Below are positions 1 to 6,015 of a stretch of DNA of 8,717 nucleotides, in pieces (positions within the stretch are counted from its first letter, which is position 1; each line of letters opens with the position of its first letter). The stretch lies in the NCBI GenBank assembly GCA_002293265.1, contig DBCW01000160.1:15055-23771 (forward strand), read 5' to 3'. The position numbers and the translations under genes were made by a program. This DNA is from Eggerthellales bacterium UBA948. Its GTDB lineage: Bacteria > Actinomycetota > Coriobacteriia > Coriobacteriales > UBA8131. Under the pieces are notes generated by a model. It searched no databases. It was not told where the DNA came from and saw only the letters and a program-made list of their open reading frames with translations.

Positions 1-293
1 GTTGATGCGAAATTAAACAGATTGTCGTAGCCGATTTATATGAGCCAGGTAAGAGAAAAGGTTTGATTTGTCCTCTCCTGACTTTCCTTACACTCAACGC
101 TGAAAACAGCCAAAATATTTGTGAATACCTGCAATGCAACCTAGACGCGCGCAAATTTTAGTTAAACGCAACACCAGGTTTATAGAAGTTGCGCTTCTGC
201 TCTCTTAAAGTATTGTCACGCTGTACGCCACGTGGACGGCAACGGATGGTAGTGTAATAATTGATCGGGGTTTCCCGAGAAGAGGGGTCAAAA
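1..293. other. Non-coding upstream region
   Basis: No convincing gene is seen here. All three forward frames close within the first 30 bases or so, and the longest (stop TAG at 28-30) would be at most a nine-codon tail of an upstream gene. The stretch holds a small hairpin (AGAAG 184-188 with CTTCT 194-198), an 8-base palindrome CCACGTGG at 228-235, and a bulged inverted repeat (GTAAG 49-53 with CTTAC 87-91). Any of these could be regulatory for the XRE gene that follows, but none matches a known element. A clear promoter was not found; TATAGA at 181-186 is a weak -10 candidate. Confidence 0.5.
281..287 (+). promoter_or_regulatory. Ribosome binding site deciding the XRE gene start
   Basis: AGAGGGG lies 6 bases before ATG 294. 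An in-frame TTG at 261 would add 11 residues, but it has no comparable purine-rich site before it, and the helix-turn-helix domain begins right after the ATG. The ATG is therefore preferred. Confidence 0.75.
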
Positions 294-1409
294 ATGAGTT
301 TTGCCAAGAATTTGATTTATATTCGCCAACATTATGGTGTTACGCAAGAAGTGCTTGCAGAGCAGCTTGGTGTATCCAGACAGACGATATCAAAGTGGGA
401 AGCGGAGATAAACTATCCTGAGACGGATAAGCTGCTAATGATCTGCGATTTGTATCATACTAATCTTGATGACTTGATGCGCGGTAATGTAAGGGTGGCT
501 AACACCAGAGACACTGAGCTTTATGACTCTCACATGAATCGCTTTAGCCTTGGAATCGTATTTGGCATAATGATGAATATTCTGGGAGTGTCTGCATATT
601 TGTTGCTTCAGGGATTTGGAGTAGTTGAGAGAGTGGGTATAGCAGCCCTGCTCTCTTTTACAGTGATCGGTGTGGTGTTGTTGGTGGTATCGGGGCTCAC
701 TCATACAGAGTTTAAACGTAAGAATCCCAATATTAACCCCTCATACCCAAAAGAACTGCTTGATAAGTTTGGCAGACGATTTGTTGTGCTTTTACCATCA
801 GGTATTGCAATAATTTTGCTGGGAGTTATTGTCTATATTGCTATTTCTCCCGGTGAGAGCGCAGATATAGTGTTGTTAGGCGTTCTCTCCTTAGAGTCTT
901 TAGCACTGGCAATACTTTTATTTATGATAGCTCTTGGGGTTGGCGTTATCGTTTATGCCGGTATGCAGAAATCAAAGTATGATCTTGCTGAGTTTGAAGA
1001 TATATCTGATGCCAATGTTGCCACAGATAACATAGATATTTCTCAACTAAAAGAATCTACTGTAAAAGCGGCTAAGCGAAGCAGCATCATCGGCGCGTTC
1101 AGTGGAGTGATAATGCTCCTTGCCACGATATTCTTTTTTGCAGTTGGGTTTACAGCTGGCAGTGGATTTCCTTTTGACGGCAGTGACGTAACAACAAGCG
1201 GATTTATGTATAGTTGGATTGCATTTCCTATAGGTGGAGTATTTTGTGGCATAGTGGCAATTATTGCCAATGCAATGTATAAATCAGACAGCGAGATAAT
1301 CGCAGAAGTCAAAAAGGAAAATCCTTGGCTGCGTACCGAGAAGCCGTCATTCTCAGCCGATGTTATTGGCACGGATAAGGTAGGTTTAGATGATGAGCAT
1401 CGACAGTAG
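294..1409 (+). CDS. XRE-family HTH regulator with C-terminal membrane domain
   Basis: This 371-residue protein begins with an XRE/Cro-type helix-turn-helix at about residues 5-60. The recognition helix region SRQTISKWE (28-36) and the following NYPETDKL are typical of the family. The rest is hydrophobic, with likely membrane segments near 83-107, 114-134, 163-184, 190-223 (long, possibly two), 265-288 and 305-328, and a charged C-terminal tail. The protein thus looks like a membrane-anchored DNA-binding regulator, a layout known in Gram-positive bacteria. The signal it senses cannot be read from the sequence. There is a 258-base gap to the permease gene downstream, so it may be transcribed alone or may regulate its neighbours; this is inference. 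The start is the ATG with a good Shine-Dalgarno site. HTH call is secure; the role of the membrane part is unknown. Confidence 0.88.
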   Translation: MSFAKNLIYIRQHYGVTQEVLAEQLGVSRQTISKWEAEINYPETDKLLMICDLYHTNLDDLMRGNVRVANTRDTELYDSHMNRFSLGIVFGIMMNILGVSAYLLLQGFGVVERVGIAALLSFTVIGVVLLVVSGLTHTEFKRKNPNINPSYPKELLDKFGRRFVVLLPSGIAIILLGVIVYIAISPGESADIVLLGVLSLESLALAILLFMIALGVGVIVYAGMQKSKYDLAEFEDISDANVATDNIDISQLKESTVKAAKRSSIIGAFSGVIMLLATIFFFAVGFTAGSGFPFDGSDVTTSGFMYSWIAFPIGGVFCGIVAIIANAMYKSDSEIIAEVKKENPWLRTEKPSFSADVIGTDKVGLDDEHRQ

Positions 1410-1667
1410 ATTGTCTATGAATGTGAGCAAAGCATAAAGTTACTATTTGCCATCTTTTCTTGCGCAATATAAGGCTTTCATTTATGTCGTGAAACCGTTA
1501 GAATAGCTAACTCCCAAGGTTCAGAAAACACCTGTTTCTCCAAGTTTTACTCAAAATATTAGACATAATCAAATAATAGATGTAAGCTAAATAATGTCAC
1601 TTGAGAACTCTACATATGCTCAATGTGGCAGAGTAATAAATAGCAAGAGAGTAAAGGACGGTGTATT
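1410..1667. other. Intergenic region before the permease gene
   Basis: No gene is supported in these 258 bases. GTTAG 1497-1501 and CTAAC 1507-1511 form a small symmetric inverted repeat with a 5-base spacer, which could be an operator or a weak hairpin. A second weak hairpin is possible around AGAAAACA...TGTTTCT near 1522-1538. The stretch after 1545 is AT-rich and includes CATAAT (1564-1569), a possible -10, but no matching -35 is evident. No strong U-tailed terminator follows the XRE gene. Confidence 0.4.
1653..1658 (+). promoter_or_regulatory. Ribosome binding site favouring a TTG start
   Basis: AAAGGA lies 9 bases before TTG 1668 and 18 bases before the alternative in-frame ATG at 1677. 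Spacing favours the TTG, with translation beginning MIDMSG. Confidence 0.6.
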
Positions 1668-3200
1668 TTGATAGATATGTCAGGAGCTACAGGAGTTTTC
1701 TTCTGGGGATTTCTTGTCGTGTACGGAATTGTGATGATTGCAATTTCGCCAAAAGCCGTTTCCATCGGTAGCTTTTTTAAAGGCGAGCGAAAAGATGGCA
1801 AACCGGCATCGATGTTTCTTCTGACCACAAGTATCTTCATCAGTTGGATATTTGCTAAGTCAGTAACTAACGCAGCAAATCTGGGAAGTGAGTTTGGAAT
1901 TGTTGGCGGTTTTGCATATGCCACATATTGGCTGTGTATTCCACTTGCAGGTTTTGCGATATACCGGCTACGCACGCGTTTTATGGCAAAAGGGCTAGTC
2001 AGCTTCCTAACCAAAAACTATGGTATCGCAGCAGCTTTTGTTTTTTCGCTGGCCATTTTGATCAGGCTTTTTAACGAGGTGTGGAGTAACTCGTCTGTTG
2101 TGGGTGGTTATTATGGCGAATCAGGTTCGACGTTTTTCATCGTTGCGGCTACGTTGTTTACTTTGATCACATTGGCATATGCAATGTGGGGAGGACTGCG
2201 AAGCTCGCTGGTCACCGATGCCGTACAAACAGTGTTATTTGTTGTAGTACTCATTGGCGTGGCTTTCTTGGTACTGCCTCAACATTCTATGGGCGAATAC
2301 TTTGGGTCAGGGGTTTGGCAGCTCAACACCGGTGTCGATCTTTTGCTCGTTACCGTACTCCAGCTGTTCAGCTATCCGTTTCATGATCCGGTACTTACAG
2401 ACCGTGGTTTTATCACCAAAGAAAAGACCATGCTTAAGGCTTTTGTGGTCTCCGGAATCTTGGGTTTTTTGGCAATTCTTCTGTTCAGCTTTATTGGTAT
2501 TCATGCTCGACTTGAGGGCATGCCGCTTACCTCAAACGTTCCGGCTCAGGTTGGTGCGGTAACTTCTACAGCAGCCTTCTTTATGATGGCGATACTGATG
2601 ATTTTTGCCGCAGGTTCTACATTGGACTCTACATTCTCGAGTCTTTCAAAACTGTCTGCGCGCGATCTGCCAAGGGTTCTTGGCAAGGACTTTGGCAATA
2701 AGGCCAGACCTATAGGCATGATTGTTATGGTCGTGTTTGCCTTTGTCGGCAATCTGCCGATGATAGTTGGCACCAACATTTTGGCAGCAACTACCATATC
2801 GGGCACAATGATTATTGGTTTTGCGCCGATATTTTTACTCCACGGTTTTGTAAAGCCAACCAAGCTAGGTTTTCACCTTGCGTTTTGGATTGGCATTACA
2901 CTTGGTGTGCTGTATGCCTTTGCTCCTGCAACAGTTTCATTCCTTGCAATTGGTACAGGCAAGTATGCCACACTGCTGGGAGTCAATTTCTACGGTTTGA
3001 TAGCTTGCGTTTTGGGTTATCTGGTACCAGGATTCATTGCGGGAGCGATAGATAGAGCTAATGGTGTTAAACCTGATTGGAAAGGGCTAAGCAAGGCTGA
3101 GCGCGAGGCTAGACTTGCGGCAGGTGCAGATGAATCAAGTGCAGAAAGTTCTGAGATTCAGGCAGCTGATACATTGGCTTCCGCTAACCAAGCAGGCTAA
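1668..3200 (+). CDS. Sodium:solute symporter family (SSS) permease
   Basis: This 510-residue integral membrane protein has about 12-13 hydrophobic segments, a usual size for the SSS family (the PutP/PanF/DUR3 fold). Two family landmarks are visible: the GG-containing segment MWGGLRSSLVTDAVQ (173-187), matching the GG...TD..Q pattern, and GSTLDSTFSSLSKLSARDL (316-334), whose Ser/Thr residues fall where the family's Na+ site lies. It should import a solute by sodium symport across the cytoplasmic membrane. The substrate is not readable from sequence. The next gene encodes a nucleoside-deaminase-like enzyme, so a nucleoside, purine or related compound is a reasonable guess. The last 30 residues form a hydrophilic, Ala/Ser/Glu-rich cytoplasmic tail. 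The TTG start is chosen from ribosome-site spacing; ATG 1677 is the alternative. Family confident, substrate unknown. Confidence 0.88.
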   Translation: MIDMSGATGVFFWGFLVVYGIVMIAISPKAVSIGSFFKGERKDGKPASMFLLTTSIFISWIFAKSVTNAANLGSEFGIVGGFAYATYWLCIPLAGFAIYRLRTRFMAKGLVSFLTKNYGIAAAFVFSLAILIRLFNEVWSNSSVVGGYYGESGSTFFIVAATLFTLITLAYAMWGGLRSSLVTDAVQTVLFVVVLIGVAFLVLPQHSMGEYFGSGVWQLNTGVDLLLVTVLQLFSYPFHDPVLTDRGFITKEKTMLKAFVVSGILGFLAILLFSFIGIHARLEGMPLTSNVPAQVGAVTSTAAFFMMAILMIFAAGSTLDSTFSSLSKLSARDLPRVLGKDFGNKARPIGMIVMVVFAFVGNLPMIVGTNILAATTISGTMIIGFAPIFLLHGFVKPTKLGFHLAFWIGITLGVLYAFAPATVSFLAIGTGKYATLLGVNFYGLIACVLGYLVPGFIAGAIDRANGVKPDWKGLSKAEREARLAAGADESSAESSEIQAADTLASANQAG

Positions 3201-3212
3201 GTTTAACTCAGT

Positions 3213-3232
3213 AAAAGCTGTGGAGTGCTTTT
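3213..3232 (+). terminator. Weak hairpin with short T-run after permease stop
   Basis: AAAAGC (3213-3218) and GCTTTT (3227-3232) can pair around an 8-base loop, 12 bases after the TAA. The descending arm ends in TTTT. The stem is short and mostly A:T, so this is at best a weak terminator. Its last bases overlap the TTGACA of the promoter candidate. Confidence 0.3.
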
Positions 3233-3263
3233 GACAAACAAGCTTTGCATAAAGGCTTATAAT
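3231..3263 (+). promoter_or_regulatory. Promoter-like element before the deaminase gene
   Basis: A perfect TTGACA (3231-3236) and a perfect TATAAT (3258-3263) are present, but 21 bases lie between them instead of about 17. Between the boxes is an imperfect inverted repeat, AAGCTTT - GCAT - AAAGGCTT (about 3240-3258), with one bulged base. A long spacer overlapped by a dyad is the arrangement of promoters that need a DNA-distorting activator (MerR-type spacing is 19-20), but coincidence is possible. Transcription would begin near 3270, giving a leader of about 110 bases. Confidence 0.4.
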
Positions 3264-3279
3264 TACTTCTGATCTTAAG

Positions 3280-3313
3280 TAGCCCTGCTAGGTATCTTAG
3301 ACTGGCAGGGCTA
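3280..3313 (+). other. Strong stem-loop in deaminase leader
   Basis: TAGCCCTGC (3280-3288) pairs perfectly with GCAGGGCTA (3305-3313); three further pairs (one G:T) extend the stem inward, leaving a loop of about 10 bases. No T-run follows (next bases TAACCGTG), so it is not a standard intrinsic terminator. It lies between the permease stop and the deaminase start and may be a Rho-type or processing barrier, an mRNA stabiliser or part of a cis-regulatory leader. It does not match a riboswitch consensus I recognise. Confidence 0.6.
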
Positions 3314-3319
3314 TAACCG

Positions 3320-3329
3320 TGAAGCTTCA
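3320..3329. repeat. Perfect 10-base palindrome TGAAGCTTCA
   Basis: A perfect palindrome lies 7 bases after the leader stem-loop and about 50 bases before the deaminase start. It could be a protein-binding site; a single 10-base palindrome is weak evidence. Confidence 0.35.
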
Positions 3330-3381
3330 AGACTTTTGGGGGCGCGTTGTTGTCGGTAAATGATATCGAAAGGGAACGGCT

Positions 3382-4677
3382 ATGCTATTTGCAAATATAG
3401 ATTATTTGGATCCTAACTTTGAAGTAAAACGCGGCTTTGTTGGCACCGATGGAGCAAAAATCACCTACGTTGGCAACACGGAGCCGCAAGACCCACAAGG
3501 TTTTGGTGAACGTTACGAAAGCAAAGGCAAGATGCTAATTCCCGGTATGTACAACACGCATGCTCACATACCAATGACGCTGCTACGTGGCTATGCCGAG
3601 GGTTTGAGTCTTCAAGACTGGCTGCACACCAAGATATTTCCTTTTGAGGGCAAGATTAACAACGAATCGGCATATCCGGCCACACTTTTAGCTATTGCCG
3701 AGATGTTGCGCTTTGGTGTAGTTGGTGTGACCGATATGTATTACTTTGACGAGGCGCGTATTCGTGCTGTCACAGAAAGTGGCATCAAAGCCAATCTCTG
3801 TAGCGGTCTCATGGTCTTTGATCAGGAAGCAGAATACTCATCATTGCCAAACTTCAAGCGCAACGAAGATCTGGTGCGCGAGCATCACAACACGTTAGAC
3901 GGACGGCTCAAGATCGACTTAAATATTCACTCAGAATACATTTCAAATCCCAAAGTAGTAAGGGCAGTTGGCGAGCATGCGGTGGAGCTGGGCGTACAAA
4001 CTCATGTGCATGTAAGTGAGACCAAGGCTGAGCATGAAGAGTGCAAAGAACGTCGTGGTGGGCTTACGCCAACTCAGTACTTTAACTCACTAGATTTCTT
4101 TAAAGCTCCGTGCACCGCCGCACATTGTGTATGGGCAGAGCCTGAAGACTGGAAAATCTTTAAAGAGTGCGGCGTAACAGTGTCGAGTAATCCGGCAAGC
4201 AACATGAAGTTGGCTAGTGGGTTTGCGCCAATACCGGGCATGCTTGCGGCCGGAGTGAACGTAGCGCTGGGCACAGATGGTGTGGCTAGCAATAACTCAC
4301 ATAACATCCTAAAAGATGTGTATTTACTGGCCTTAATGCATAAAGGTGTGTCTGGAGATCCCACTGTAGTCTCACCCGAGCAAGCCCTGGCAGCTGCAAC
4401 GATAAACGGTGCGCGTTCGCAAGGTCGTGCAGACTGCGGTGCTATAGAGGCGGGCAAGCGCGCAGACCTTGTTGTTGTGGACTTTTGTAGCCCGTGGATG
4501 CAGCCAATACACAATATGGTAAACAACCTGGTGTTTTCTGCTCAGGGCACGGATGTCGTTTTAACTATGGTTGATGGTGAAGTATTGTACCGTGATGGCG
4601 AGTACCTCACCATAGATATCCAACGAGCTATTCATGGTGCCAAGCAAGCAGCGGCAGAAATAGTGGCAAGTTTGTGA
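3382..4677 (+). CDS. mtaD: Amidohydrolase, MTA/SAH deaminase-like
   Basis: This 431-residue cytoplasmic enzyme belongs to the metal-dependent amidohydrolase superfamily, in the TRZ/ATZ-SsnA branch that includes 5-methylthioadenosine/S-adenosylhomocysteine deaminase. Metal ligands are visible: NTHAH (H60, H62), HVHVSET (H210, with E213 as proton shuttle), AAHCVW (H248) and GTDG (D299). The segment LLRGYAEGLSLQDWL...IFPFE (68-89) is characteristic of the MTA/SAH deaminase group. E89 and H183 (NIHSEY) line up, as I recall the Thermotoga enzyme, with residues contacting the nucleoside, so an adenosine-type substrate is likely. Products would be the inosyl compound and ammonia. The ATG is preceded by AAAGGGA (3369-3375) with 6-base spacing. 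Its stop overlaps the mnmA start. Alternatives are guanine deaminase or another aryl deaminase; the exact substrate is inferred. Confidence 0.82.
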   Translation: MLFANIDYLDPNFEVKRGFVGTDGAKITYVGNTEPQDPQGFGERYESKGKMLIPGMYNTHAHIPMTLLRGYAEGLSLQDWLHTKIFPFEGKINNESAYPATLLAIAEMLRFGVVGVTDMYYFDEARIRAVTESGIKANLCSGLMVFDQEAEYSSLPNFKRNEDLVREHHNTLDGRLKIDLNIHSEYISNPKVVRAVGEHAVELGVQTHVHVSETKAEHEECKERRGGLTPTQYFNSLDFFKAPCTAAHCVWAEPEDWKIFKECGVTVSSNPASNMKLASGFAPIPGMLAAGVNVALGTDGVASNNSHNILKDVYLLALMHKGVSGDPTVVSPEQALAAATINGARSQGRADCGAIEAGKRADLVVVDFCSPWMQPIHNMVNNLVFSAQGTDVVLTMVDGEVLYRDGEYLTIDIQRAIHGAKQAAAEIVASL

Positions 4678-5810
4678 GTGGAGTTTTACAACATTTAGAT
4701 CTAATTCTGACGCAAGGAGATAATTCTAAACGAGCTATGATAGCTATGTCCGGCGGAGTGGACTCGTCGGTGGCTGCGTATCTCACTATAAAAGCGGGTT
4801 ATGAGTGTACCGGTGTTACCATGCGGCTCTTTGACAATGAGGCAATTGGCATCGAGCAAGAAAGCACTTGTTGTTCTTTGGCTGATGTTGAAGACGCACG
4901 AAGTGTATGCAATGAGCTTGGTATACCATATTATGTGTTCAATTTTGGCGATACTTTTGCCAAGCAGGTCATAGATCGTTTTGTTGCCAACTACGAAAAC
5001 GGTAGGACTCCAAACCCTTGTATCGATTGCAATAGGTTCTTAAAATTTGAGCGTTTATTGAAACGTGCACAGGATACAAATTTTGTCTTTATAGTCACCG
5101 GACATTATGCTAGGACATCTTATGATCCAGTCTCAGGTCGCTACTTGCTAAAGCGTGGTTTGGATAAGAGCAAAGATCAGAGTTATGTATTGTACGGAAT
5201 GACTCAAGAGCAGCTAAAACATACATTGCTGCCATTAGGTGAGCTCACCAAAGAAGAGGTGCGAAACATTGCCAGAGAGCAAGGTTTTTTAACTGCAGAA
5301 AAAGACGAGAGCCAAGACATATGTTTTGTGCCGGATCATGATTATGGCGCCTTTATAAGGCGTTATACAGGGAGGGATGTTGCGAGTGGCGATATCGTTA
5401 ACGTGCAAGGCAAGACACTTGGTACACATGCGGGTATCATAGATTTTACTGTCGGCCAGCGCAAGGGGATTGGTATTGCCGCTTCGCAGCCGCTTTATGT
5501 GGTGGAGCTAGATCCACAGACCGACACGGTCGTTGTAGGTAGTGAATCAGACCTATATCAAAATACTGCGATCATCGAAGACATTAATCTTATCTCGCTT
5601 GAATCTATCCAAGGAGAGTTACGGGCAACTGCAAAGCATCGCTATCGCTCAGCAGAAAAGCCGGTCATTGTTACCCAAATAGGTACCGACAAGCTGCGAG
5701 TAGAATTCATCGAGCCGCAAAAAGCAATCACCAAAGGTCAAGCACTGGTACTATACGACGGCGATGTAGTAATCGGTGGGGGCACCATAACAGATGTCTT
5801 GACCGTCTGA
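4674..5810 (+). CDS. mnmA: tRNA-specific 2-thiouridylase MnmA
   Basis: This 378-residue enzyme adds sulfur to position 2 of the wobble uridine (U34) of tRNAs for Lys, Glu and Gln, using ATP and a persulfide relay from a cysteine desulfurase. The PP-loop SGGVDSS (26-32) binds ATP. The nucleophilic cysteine is C119 in NPCIDCN (114-120), and the partner cysteine is C217 in QDICFV. The central GQRKGIG (261-267) and a C-terminal beta-barrel are also typical, and length fits the family. Extra cysteines C66-C67, C79 and C116 occur as in many Gram-positive homologues. The GTG start overlaps the deaminase stop (GTGA), implying translational coupling. An in-frame ATG at 4737 would begin only four residues before SGG and trim the first beta strand; AAGGAG at 4714-4719 is too far (17 bases) to serve it well, so GTG is preferred but not certain. 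Confidence 0.95.
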   Translation: MSGVLQHLDLILTQGDNSKRAMIAMSGGVDSSVAAYLTIKAGYECTGVTMRLFDNEAIGIEQESTCCSLADVEDARSVCNELGIPYYVFNFGDTFAKQVIDRFVANYENGRTPNPCIDCNRFLKFERLLKRAQDTNFVFIVTGHYARTSYDPVSGRYLLKRGLDKSKDQSYVLYGMTQEQLKHTLLPLGELTKEEVRNIAREQGFLTAEKDESQDICFVPDHDYGAFIRRYTGRDVASGDIVNVQGKTLGTHAGIIDFTVGQRKGIGIAASQPLYVVELDPQTDTVVVGSESDLYQNTAIIEDINLISLESIQGELRATAKHRYRSAEKPVIVTQIGTDKLRVEFIEPQKAITKGQALVLYDGDVVIGGGTITDVLTV

Positions 5811-5819
5811 CCATTTACC

Positions 5820-5841
5820 TCAAGCAGCTAGATAAACTTGA
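5820..5841 (+). terminator. Possible weak terminator after mnmA
   Basis: TCAAG (5820-5824) and CTTGA (5837-5841) can pair around a 12-base loop just after the mnmA stop, followed by TTAAA. The stem is short and there is no real T-run, so this is a poor candidate. Confidence 0.15.
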
Positions 5842-5854
5842 TTAAACACGGTAG

Positions 5855-5860
5855 TATAGT
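5855..5860 (+). promoter_or_regulatory. Candidate -10 box for the kinase gene
   Basis: TATAGT matches a -10 box at five of six positions. No good -35 lies 16-18 bases upstream; TTGATT at 5838 is only 11 bases away. If used, the transcript would begin near 5867 with a leader of about 150 bases that includes the hairpin at 5901-5939. Confidence 0.22.
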
Positions 5861-5900
5861 AGCGGTAAATATACAAAATGAGATTTGAAAAGATGCTTTA

Positions 5901-5939
5901 GCTGCAACGCTTCTTAAGGTAGGCGCAAAGCGACGCGGC
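5901..5939 (+). other. Imperfect hairpin in kinase 5' leader
   Basis: GCTGC (5901-5905) pairs with GCGGC (5935-5939; one G:T), then a symmetric 2x2 internal loop (AA against AC), then CGCTT (5908-5912) with AAGCG (5928-5932), closing a 15-base loop. This GC-richer element stands out from its AT-rich surroundings and sits about 75 bases before the kinase start. The 3' side contains CGCAAAGC (5924-5931), a string also found in the core of c-di-GMP-I (GEMM) riboswitches, but the rest of that consensus is not seen. A new or divergent cis-acting RNA is possible; a chance structure cannot be excluded. Confidence 0.4.
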
Positions 5940-6015
5940 AGATGAAGTGCATTTTCAGACCGAAAACCAATTTTTAACCGTGGCGTGGGCTGATTATATA
6001 TATGCAAGGGGAACC

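Noticed and set aside
1..30. Possible 3' end of an upstream gene (frame 1, stop TAG at 28-30)
   Set aside because: Nine codons give no recognisable sequence and all frames close early; this cannot be supported.
111..1560. Repeated CAAAATATT at 111-119 and 1552-1560
   Set aside because: A 9-base AT-rich match in two AT-rich gaps is easily due to chance, and the flanks do not match.
1610..2014. Open frame on the minus strand inside the permease gene
   Set aside because: It lies antisense to a well-supported SSS gene, has a low-complexity basic composition and no recognisable domain; it is a shadow frame.
2186..2562. Two overlapping forward open frames inside the permease gene
   Set aside because: They are out-of-frame readings of the SSS gene, which is intact with no frameshift.
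4074..4526. 150-codon minus-strand open frame inside the deaminase gene
   Set aside because: It is antisense to metal-ligand motifs of a clear amidohydrolase and its translation shows no family features.
5901..5967. Canonical c-di-GMP-I riboswitch
   Set aside because: Only the CGCAAAGC string resembles the consensus; the GGCAAACC segment and the second helix with its conserved GGTAGCC-like strand are not found.
5994..6001. TTATATAT as a -10 box immediately before the kinase
   Set aside because: Transcription would begin at about the ribosome binding site, leaving almost no leader, and no -35 is seen.
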